From an uncultured Clostridia bacterium (GTDB lineage Bacteria; Bacillota; Clostridia; Christensenellales; Borkfalkiaceae), in NCBI GenBank assembly GCA_937920115.1, contig CALGVF010000168.1, forward strand, positions 1 through 7,934: a DNA stretch of 7,934 nt. Reading direction: 5' to 3'. A program made the translations under genes and the position numbers. Positions 1 to 5,290 of the stretch are shown piece by piece; position 1 is the stretch's first letter; every line of letters begins with the position of its first letter. Below the pieces are notes generated by a model, which saw nothing but the letters and a program-made list of their open reading frames with translations, did not search any database and was not told the origin of the DNA.

Positions 1-33
1 ATCGAGTTCTGTCGGGGTTTTAAAAAGCGATAT

Positions 34-219
34 AATTTATCGGTGTGTATTGACAATCGAATTTGCCGTATGTTAAAATGGAAAAAAGGGAGTATAAGAA
101 ATGTTAAAATTTTTCAAAAGACATAAAATATTGGCTATTTTATTGATAATCGTTTTACTGTGGGGAATCGTATTTATGTGCGAATACAGGCGTTCGTCGT
201 GGTATTCGGAAGAACAACA
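34..219 (+). repeat. Tandem direct repeat, copy A (promoter plus 5' end of gene)
   Basis: This stretch recurs 780 bases downstream at 814-999. The promoter part 34-79 is identical to 814-859 over 46 bases. Within the coding part, 144-192 matches 924-972 exactly over 49 bases, and 194-219 matches 974-999 after one mismatch. Between these blocks and downstream of them the copies diverge noticeably. The repeat carries the promoter, the ribosome binding site, the transmembrane anchor and the first extramembrane residues of the gene it precedes. Confidence 0.95.
50..79 (+). promoter_or_regulatory. SigA-type extended -10 promoter for the first paralogue
   Basis: A perfect -35 hexamer TTGACA (50-55) is followed after 18 bases by TAAAAT (74-79), one mismatch from TATAAT. 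A TG dinucleotide one base upstream makes an extended -10. The expected transcription start is near 85-87, so the leader would be only about 15 bases and would begin at the ribosome binding site AAGGGAG (86-92), which lies 8 bases before the ATG at 101. The whole element is repeated unchanged before the next gene, which supports its being functional. Confidence 0.85.
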
Positions 220-766
220 CATAAAGCGGTTGAATAAAAGGGTAGAAAACCGTTATAAAAATTGGAATTATTTAAATGGCGAACACTATGAAAGTTTCAA
301 AATATACCCGCTATATGACGAGAATGACGCCTTGAAATACTTTCTTGTGGAATTTGAACCGTTAGGTTTTACATTTATTTGCATTAAGGAGTATGAGTTA
401 AATACACAACTTATAGTTGCTTTTCGGAAAAGTATGTATAAAGTAAGTTTGCTATACCGCGACGAGTATCCATGTTGTCCGGTTGTTGGGGTTCCGTATA
501 ACGATGATAAGCCGGTACTCGATGAGAATGGGGATAGAGTAAAACTTGTTAAAAGTCCATATTATGTTAACGGGCATATAAACGAAAGGAAATACTTTAT
601 TCGTTGTGCTTCCGGAGCATATTATGTTTGCGCTATAAAACAGGGGGACGAGTTTATTAACGTGATTGACGGAAAAACGGTTTATGTAACCGGTGATAGT
701 TCGTATCACGATCAGGCAAAAATATTCGCGGTTTTCTATGTTGGTAAAGGAGTAGACTTGTGGTAA
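101..766 (+). CDS. Membrane-anchored protein of unknown function, paralogue 1
   Basis: Encodes 221 residues that I do not recognise as a named family. The N-terminus is basic (Lys3, Lys6, Arg7, Lys9) and is followed by one hydrophobic helix at about residues 10-26, then a charged region. That points to an N-in single-pass anchor with the remaining ~190 residues outside the membrane. Cys27 directly follows the helix, but the preceding residues (V-F-M) do not make a canonical lipobox. The soluble part is rich in Tyr, Lys and acidic residues. It shares blocks with the next gene's product: YESFK-YPLY (63-72), YFLVEFEP (80-87), KSPY-V-G-IN-KYFI (about 151-168) and a YYVCAIK segment (173-179). The start is fixed by AAGGGAG at 86-92. 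Composition is clearly more AT-rich than the genes after 2400, suggesting an acquired origin. No function is assigned. Confidence 0.85.
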   Translation: MLKFFKRHKILAILLIIVLLWGIVFMCEYRRSSWYSEEQHIKRLNKRVENRYKNWNYLNGEHYESFKIYPLYDENDALKYFLVEFEPLGFTFICIKEYELNTQLIVAFRKSMYKVSLLYRDEYPCCPVVGVPYNDDKPVLDENGDRVKLVKSPYYVNGHINERKYFIRCASGAYYVCAIKQGDEFINVIDGKTVYVTGDSSYHDQAKIFAVFYVGKGVDLW

Positions 767-813
767 TAAAAAACAAAAGAGATACAAGTAATGATTACAG
801 ATAAAAACAATAA

Positions 814-999
814 AATTTATCGGTGTGTATTGACAATCGAATTTGCCGTATGTTAAAATAGGGAAAAGGGAGTAAAAGGAATGTTAAAGTTTTTCAAAAA
901 GCATAAAGTTTTGGCAGTTTTGCTGATAATCGTTTTACTGTGGGGAATCGTATTTATGTGCGAATACAGGCGATCGTCGTGGTATTCGGAAGAACAACA
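814..999 (+). repeat. Tandem direct repeat, copy B (promoter plus 5' end of gene)
   Basis: Second copy of the unit at 34-219, at an exact 780-base offset with no indels across the repeated part. The leading 46 bases (814-859) are identical to copy A. The next long identical block, 924-972, encodes most of the membrane helix and the residues after it, and it is identical even at silent codon positions. Confidence 0.95.
830..859 (+). promoter_or_regulatory. SigA-type extended -10 promoter for the second paralogue
   Basis: TTGACA (830-835), an 18-base spacer and TGT-TAAAAT (-10 at 854-859) are identical in every base to the promoter of the first copy. The ribosome binding site AAGGGAG is at 866-872, 8 bases before the ATG at 881. 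The second gene can therefore be transcribed independently. I see no terminator between the two genes, so read-through from the first is also possible. Confidence 0.85.
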
Positions 1000-1558
1000 T
1001 ATAAAACGAGTAAGCAAAAGGATCGATAATCATTTTAAAGATTGGAAATACGGAAATGGCGAACGATACGAGAGTTTTAAAGTATATCCGCTGTATGAAA
1101 AGGATAATACTTTGCAATATTTTCTCGTTGAATTTGAGCCGTTCGGTTTTTCAGTTGTTCGCCTTAATAAATATGAAAGAAGGAGATACATTTTGTTTAG
1201 AGCTTATAGCGTAAGTATGTACTTGGAAGGGGGAATTTATGACGATAAACGTACTTGGTCACCTAATAATGATGATTTAACAATAGACAAATCGCAATCG
1301 AACGCCGATATGAAAGATGACAAGGAAATTAAAATCGCATACAGTAAAAGTCCGTATTTTGTGACAGGCTACATAAATGATAAAAAATATTTTATCAAGT
1401 ATGATGGCGGTCGATATATATGCGCAATAAAAAAAGGAAATAAATTTGTTAATTTAATTAGCGGGATGGAGTTTGATGCCGAAAAATCGGAATCTCTTGA
1501 GAAGCAGTCAATAATCAGATTCTCGTTCCCTTTTAGTCCATACCGTACAATGTTTTGA
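881..1558 (+). CDS. Membrane-anchored protein of unknown function, paralogue 2
   Basis: Encodes 225 residues and is a tandem duplicate of the gene at 101-766. Residues 1-43 are almost identical to the first copy: basic head, membrane helix at about 10-26, Cys27, then EYRRSSWYSEEQHIKR. Similarity stays clear to about residue 90 (YESFK-YPLY, YFLVEFEP) and then drops. The middle section, about residues 95-150, is not alignable by eye and contains a longer hydrophilic Asp/Asn/Lys-rich stretch. The copies converge again at KSPYFVTGYIN-KKYFI and GGRYICAIKKGNKFVNLISG, and the extreme C-termini differ completely. The start is set by AAGGGAG at 866-872. The pattern suggests a membrane-tethered extracytoplasmic protein whose central surface varies between copies. 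The family is unknown to me. The next gene's ribosome binding site overlaps this stop codon. Confidence 0.85.
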   Translation: MLKFFKKHKVLAVLLIIVLLWGIVFMCEYRRSSWYSEEQHIKRVSKRIDNHFKDWKYGNGERYESFKVYPLYEKDNTLQYFLVEFEPFGFSVVRLNKYERRRYILFRAYSVSMYLEGGIYDDKRTWSPNNDDLTIDKSQSNADMKDDKEIKIAYSKSPYFVTGYINDKKYFIKYDGGRYICAIKKGNKFVNLISGMEFDAEKSESLEKQSIIRFSFPFSPYRTMF

Positions 1559-1568
1559 GGTTTAAAAT

Positions 1569-2208
1569 ATGAAGAATTTTTTAGAAAGAAAATATTCGTG
1601 AACAAAGCGGATGGTACACCGATAAAATGATAGACTTCGAAAATGACGGTTCTTCATGGTGGGCAAGTTGGAGAGGTGAGCAGTTAGATATTGGCGGTGT
1701 TACAGAGATATTGACAGAAAACGACATCGACATAAATCAATTAAATGATTTAGATTTGTGCATGTATGTTCCTGACAACGATATTTGCCGTAAAATTGCC
1801 CGATCAATTATAGAGGATTTAGAGGCTGTGGGTATTTCCGTACACTTCAACTTTGGATATGGTAAAACTTATATGAAGACAAGCGACCTCTGCCTGTTTG
1901 TCTATGATTTTACCGGCGCAAATCTGCTTTCCGATGATGTGTTGAATTTCGAAGACTTAGACAATCTGTTTTCGCCATATGCCTATGAAGAAAGTGAAAT
2001 TTATCCGATTGGGAAGGATTACCTTACTGAGTTAAAAAGCAGATATGTTAATGCGGAAACAAAAGAAGATAAAAAACAAATTATGCTTGAAGTTCATAAT
2101 ATAATGATTCAGTACGTCGTTAAACTGAATGCTATTCCGAAAATGTATCTTGCAAGCGACGAGTTTTATGAAGTGATTGAAGGAGACGTTTGGAAACTGA
2201 TTTACTGA
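1569..2208 (+). pseudogene. Frameshifted remnant resembling the C-terminal lobe of a family-5 solute-binding protein
   Basis: A GAGG site (1557-1560) lies 8 bases before an ATG at 1569, but that frame reads MKNFLERKYS and stops at 1599-1601. The adjacent +1 frame is open from 1585 to the stop at 2206-2208. Removing one A from AAAA at 1589-1592 joins them into a 212-residue product beginning MKNFLERNIREQSGWYTDK. The first ATG in the long frame, 1627, has no convincing ribosome binding site; from there 193 residues are encoded. Counting from 1627, residues 41-72 (a short strand, then IARSIIEDLEAVGISV), DLCLFVYDF (87-95) and residues 146-175 (TKEDKK, a helix, then AIPKMYL) fit the C-terminal lobe of SBP_bac_5 proteins such as DppA/OppA by pattern from memory. 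Those proteins are about 500-600 residues, and here the signal peptide and the first two thirds are absent. It could instead be an intact small gene starting at 1627. Confidence 0.5.
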
Positions 2209-2229
2209 CGATAGACTGCATTTTCTTTC

Positions 2230-2269
2230 AGCCGCAGGCGATTGCGTTTCAACACAATCGCCTGCGGCT
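2230..2269 (+). terminator. Perfect 15-bp GC-rich hairpin, possible terminator without a clear U-tract
   Basis: Arms 2230-2244 and 2255-2269 are exact reverse complements of 15 bases around a 10-base loop, in otherwise AT-rich DNA. Its place 21 bases after the stop of the preceding gene fits a terminator. However, the bases that follow (ATAATATTACG) are only AT-rich rather than a U run, and the minus-strand side runs into A-rich sequence. A factor-assisted terminator, an mRNA 3'-end stabiliser or a small palindromic repeat element are all possible. The region 2270-2377 shows no gene, only a weaker imperfect hairpin. Confidence 0.55.
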
Positions 2270-2377
2270 ATAATATTACGACTACAATATTACAGATGAA
2301 AATTTATCGAAACGTAAGCGATAATTATATTTAAAATTCTTTCGCTATTATCGCTATTATTTTTATTGCTTATCCTC

Positions 2378-2406
2378 TTGAAAAATTAACCGAAATGTAT
2401 TATAAT
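2378..2406 (+). promoter_or_regulatory. Near-consensus SigA promoter giving a predicted leaderless transcript
   Basis: TTGAAA (2378-2383), a 17-base spacer and a perfect TATAAT (2401-2406) form one of the best promoters in the window. The -10 box ends 6 bases before the ATG at 2413, so transcription should start at or within a base or two of that ATG. The promoter overlaps the upstream in-frame ATG at 2395, which therefore could not be in the mRNA made from it. No Shine-Dalgarno sequence is present upstream of either ATG. Confidence 0.75.
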
Positions 2407-2412
2407 ATGTTC

Positions 2413-3129
2413 ATGGATAAAATAATAATCGCGATAGGCGGAGGGGAGATAAGAGAAAAAGCCACCGCCGAAATAGACGAACAAATTGCCGCTCTCGCAA
2501 AAAAACACGCGGGAGATAAAAGGGCTAACGCTCTTTTTATAGGCACGGCAAGTCACGACAGCATGCCGTATTACAACAGTTTTCATAAGACTTATACAGG
2601 GCTTTTCGGACTGAAAACCGACTGCGTTTTAACCGTTTACGGCGAAATGAACGACGAGAAAATACGCGGAAAATTCGAGAAAGCCGATATGATTTACGTC
2701 GGAGGCGGCGATACGGTATACATGCTCGAAAAATGGAAGGAATGCGGCGTGGATAAACTTATCAAAGAAGCGTACGACCGAGGCGTGATTATTTGCGGAC
2801 TTTCCGCTGGGGCTATCTGTTGGTTTGAAGAAATGTTTACGGATAGCATAGGGGAAGAGTATGAGTTCGAGCCTGCTCTCGGTTATCTGAAAGGCGGGGC
2901 GTGTCCGCATTACGACGACAGAAAAGAGGACTTTTTCGCAAAATCTCAAAATGCGAAAATCAAAGATTACGTCTGTATCGAAAATTTGTCCGCAGTTCTT
3001 TTCATAAACGGCGAAATGGTTTCCGCTTTAAAAGGCGAAGGCAATTCATATTCGGTGAACATTTCAGCCGAAAAAGCGATTTTTACGGCAATACCGAAAA
3101 AAAACTTATTAAACTGCGATTTTCATTGA
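2413..3129 (+). CDS. Peptidase E-like protein (S51 family, class I glutamine amidotransferase-like fold)
   Basis: Encodes 238 residues from the chosen start. The product resembles peptidase E (alpha-aspartyl dipeptidase) and its Gram-positive relatives, cytoplasmic serine hydrolases of about 230 residues. Visible motifs in order are the first strand with the glycine turn IIIAIGGG (4-11), YVGGGDT (95-101), the nucleophile elbow GLSAGAICW with Ser131, and PHYDDR with candidate catalytic His166. The spacing of 35 residues between Ser and His is close to that of known S51 enzymes. Asp144 is a possible third member of the triad. There is no signal peptide. Family members cleave N-terminal Asp-X dipeptides, but Gram-positive homologues are often uncharacterised, so the substrate is not certain. 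The start at 2413 is preferred over 2395 because the promoter -10 box lies between them and family proteins begin just before the first strand. No terminator follows. Confidence 0.88.
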   Translation: MDKIIIAIGGGEIREKATAEIDEQIAALAKKHAGDKRANALFIGTASHDSMPYYNSFHKTYTGLFGLKTDCVLTVYGEMNDEKIRGKFEKADMIYVGGGDTVYMLEKWKECGVDKLIKEAYDRGVIICGLSAGAICWFEEMFTDSIGEEYEFEPALGYLKGGACPHYDDRKEDFFAKSQNAKIKDYVCIENLSAVLFINGEMVSALKGEGNSYSVNISAEKAIFTAIPKKNLLNCDFH

Positions 3130-3146
3130 GTTTTCACTCTATTGAT

Positions 3147-3175
3147 TTAATGTGATAATAATACATTTATATAAT
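3147..3175 (+). promoter_or_regulatory. Candidate promoter of the two-component/lgt operon
   Basis: A perfect TATAAT lies at 3170-3175 in the 86-base gap before the response regulator gene. The matching -35 position (3147-3152, TTAATG) is poor, only three of six bases, which is what an activator-dependent promoter would look like. Two near-identical 9-mers, TAATGTGAT (3148-3156) and TAATGTAAT (3172-3180), flank or overlap it and could be regulator sites. The predicted leader is about 34 bases and contains the ribosome binding site GGAGG (3203-3207), 8 bases before the ATG at 3216. Confidence 0.5.
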
Positions 3176-3215
3176 GTAATCAAAATTCCAAATCAAAAAA
3201 ACGGAGGAACAAATC

Positions 3216-3893
3216 ATGTATAAAATATTGATAGTAGACGACGAGGCGAAAATAAGAGAAGTTCTTGCAGAGTACGCCGAGTTCGAGGGCTTCGAGTCCG
3301 ATCAGGCCGCCGACGGTATGGAAGCGGTTAATAAATGCAAAAACAACGACTACGACATTATTCTTATGGATATAATGATGCCGAAACTCGACGGATATTC
3401 CGCCGTAAAGGAAATCAGAAAGTTCAAGGATATTCCCGTAATTATGCTTTCGGCGAGAGGAGAGGAGTACGATAAACTTTTCGGCTTTGAAATCGGAGCG
3501 GACGATTACGTTGTAAAACCGTTTTCGCCTAAGGAAGTCATGGCGAGAGTAAACGCCGTTTTAAAGAGAAACAATCAGTCGAAGAACAACAAAAACGCAA
3601 ATTCTGCGGTTAAGTTCGAGGGACTTGAAATCGACATGCTAGGCAGAAACGTTTTCGTAGACGGTCAGAAAGCCGAACTTACGCCGAAGGAATACGAACT
3701 TCTGTTCTATATGGTAAACAACAAAGGAATCGCTCTGTCGAGAGAAAAACTTTTGTCCGACGTATGGGGTTACGACTTCTACGGCGACGACAGAACGGTA
3801 GACACCCATATCAAAATGCTCAGAAGCAACCTTAAAGAATACAGAAAATTTATCGTTACGTTGAGAGGAATGGGCTATAAGTTCGAGGTATGA
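3216..3893 (+). CDS. Two-component response regulator, OmpR/PhoB family
   Basis: Encodes 225 residues, the usual length for this family. The receiver domain (about 1-118) has the acidic pair Asp8/Asp9, the phosphoacceptor Asp52 in LMDIMMP, the switch Ser79 in MLSARG, and Lys101 in the VVKPF motif. After an Asn/Lys-rich linker (about 119-130) comes a winged-helix DNA-binding domain (about 131-225) with LTPKEYELL (about 155-163), the recognition-helix region DDRTVDTHIKMLRSNL, and the closing RGMGYKFEV wing. It should be phosphorylated by the kinase encoded immediately downstream, with which it shares an ATGA overlap (3890-3893), and then bind DNA, plausibly including its own promoter. It is a generic PhoP/WalR-like regulator; the sequence does not identify which pathway. 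GGAGG at 3203-3207 fixes the start. Confidence 0.96.
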   Translation: MYKILIVDDEAKIREVLAEYAEFEGFESDQAADGMEAVNKCKNNDYDIILMDIMMPKLDGYSAVKEIRKFKDIPVIMLSARGEEYDKLFGFEIGADDYVVKPFSPKEVMARVNAVLKRNNQSKNNKNANSAVKFEGLEIDMLGRNVFVDGQKAELTPKEYELLFYMVNNKGIALSREKLLSDVWGYDFYGDDRTVDTHIKMLRSNLKEYRKFIVTLRGMGYKFEV

Positions 3894-5290
3894 GAAAAAA
3901 ACTCAGAAAACTGAAATTTAACGTACTGTTTTACTTTTTGATTTTTACAGCCATAATCATTGCATGTTTATGGCTTTTTCAGATATTTTTTCTTGAAAGT
4001 CACTATCAGAAAGTAAAAATAGCGAATGTAGAGAGGTACGGCGAGACTCTTTCAAAATACGATTTCGACAATAAAAACTTTGATAAGTGCGTTATAGAGT
4101 GTAAGGACGCAGGAATAAACGTATACAAGATAACGACAATCGATTATCCCGACGGAAATAGGGAATTTGCCTATTTTGAAGGAAGCAGCCCGATAGATCC
4201 AGATAGTACGGAAGGCTCGATAGTCAAACAGATTTTCAACGAAAAAGAAAAAAACGTGGTATCTCAGATTGGCGGACTGTTCGCGTATTGCTCGGACGGC
4301 AACGCCGAGGGTACGTATATCGTTCTGACGAGTCCGCGAGAGAAAATAGACGAAGCGGTAGCCGTTATAAGGTTTCAGTTTTTAATTATTTCGGCGATAA
4401 TGATCGTCGTTGCGTTTTTGCTTGCTTGGTATTTTTCGATAAGGCTTTCAAAGCCCATCGACGATATGTCGGAGACTGCTAAACGTTGGGCAGAAGGCGA
4501 TTCTTCCGTTAATTTCGCGTCTAAACAAACTTATAGCGAAATAAGCGAACTCGCCGAAGCGTTGAACTATGCGAAAGACGAAATATCGAAAACGGGAGCC
4601 CTTCAAAGAGACTTGCTCGCTAACGTTTCTCACGACTTGAAAACCCCCCTTACAATGATAAGGGCTTACGCCGAAATGATCAGAGATATTTCGGGCGAAA
4701 ACAAGCAAAAGAGAGAAAAACACACGCAGGTTATAATCGACGAAGCGGACAGGCTCGCAATGCTTGTAAACGACATACTGAACCTTTCAAAACTTCAATC
4801 GTCGGTAGATTCGCTCGATAAAAAAGAAGTAAATCTGTCGGAACTGACGGAAAGAGTATTCGATCGCTTTTCCGATTACGTCGAAAATCAAGGCTATACT
4901 ATAGAAGACCATATCGCCCCCGACCTTATAACCGTCGTAGACGAAATGAAAATAGAGCAGGTTATATACAACCTTCTCGGAAATTCTATCAACTACACGG
5001 GCGAAGATAAGACGGTAAAGGTGTATTTAACCGCCGAAAACGACTATATTTTACTTGAAATAATCGACAGCGGCAAGGGTATTTCCAAAGAGAAGATGGA
5101 GACGATTTGGGAAAGATATTACAGATTTTCCGAAACGAATACGAGACCCGTTAAAGGAACGGGACTTGGTTTATCGATCGTCAAAGCGATACTCGACGCC
5201 CATAAACTGCAATTCGGCGTGAGAAGCAAAAAAGACTGCGGAAGCAATTTCTTCGTGCGTTTCGAGAGGGTGAAGAACAATGAACAATGA
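3890..5290 (+). CDS. Sensor histidine kinase with HAMP domain (partner of the upstream regulator)
   Basis: Encodes 466 residues. Layout: basic N-terminus, membrane helix about 11-35, extracytoplasmic sensor region about 36-160, second helix about 162-183, HAMP linker about 184-236, HisKA domain with phosphoacceptor His248 in NVSHDLKTPLT, and a HATPase_c domain. The kinase boxes are present and look intact: N box (IYNLLGNSINYT, with Asn361 and Asn365), G1 (DSGKGI, 393-398), F box (WERYYRF, 407-413) and G2 (GTGLGLSI, 423-430). The sensor region of about 125 residues has no family I can name; it contains Cys67, Cys71 and Cys134. Translation is coupled to the regulator by a 4-base overlap, and the 3' end overlaps the next gene by 11 bases. 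The ligand or stress it senses cannot be read from the sequence. Confidence 0.96.
   Translation: MRKKLRKLKFNVLFYFLIFTAIIIACLWLFQIFFLESHYQKVKIANVERYGETLSKYDFDNKNFDKCVIECKDAGINVYKITTIDYPDGNREFAYFEGSSPIDPDSTEGSIVKQIFNEKEKNVVSQIGGLFAYCSDGNAEGTYIVLTSPREKIDEAVAVIRFQFLIISAIMIVVAFLLAWYFSIRLSKPIDDMSETAKRWAEGDSSVNFASKQTYSEISELAEALNYAKDEISKTGALQRDLLANVSHDLKTPLTMIRAYAEMIRDISGENKQKREKHTQVIIDEADRLAMLVNDILNLSKLQSSVDSLDKKEVNLSELTERVFDRFSDYVENQGYTIEDHIAPDLITVVDEMKIEQVIYNLLGNSINYTGEDKTVKVYLTAENDYILLEIIDSGKGISKEKMETIWERYYRFSETNTRPVKGTGLGLSIVKAILDAHKLQFGVRSKKDCGSNFFVRFERVKNNEQ

Noticed and set aside
31..36. TATAAT at the start of the window as a further promoter
   Set aside because: No -35 element stands at the proper distance, and the second repeat copy has TAAAAT here rather than a conserved box. 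The TTGACA promoter at 50-79 explains the gene.
170..181. Possible lipobox at Cys27 of the first paralogue (same in the second), tempting because lgt is nearby
   Set aside because: The residue before Cys is Met and the one before that Phe; canonical lipoboxes need Gly, Ala or Ser just before the Cys. A plain membrane anchor fits better.
452..787. Minus-strand open frame opposite the first paralogue
   Set aside because: It has no ribosome binding site, lies wholly against a conserved plus-strand gene with its own promoter, and its translation shows no domain pattern.
2269..2274. TATAAT directly after the 15-bp hairpin as a promoter
   Set aside because: The -35 position would fall in the hairpin loop without any match, and no gene starts shortly downstream.
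2317..2355. Imperfect hairpin with 9-base arms (2317-2325 and 2347-2355) followed by a T-rich stretch
   Set aside because: The stem is AT-rich, the loop is 21 bases, and simple AT repeats make such matches likely by chance. The stronger hairpin at 2230 already closes the preceding gene.
2395..2412. Upstream in-frame ATG of the peptidase E-like gene, adding six residues
   Set aside because: The TATAAT box of the promoter (2401-2406) lies between this ATG and 2413, there is no ribosome binding site, and the extra residues MYYNMF are outside the usual family start.
3148..3180. Direct repeat TAATGTGAT / TAATGTAAT as an OmpR-type regulator binding site
   Set aside because: The 24-base offset does not match the roughly 11- or 22-base spacing usual for this family, and the region is AT-rich. 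I kept it only as a remark on the promoter, not as an operator call.
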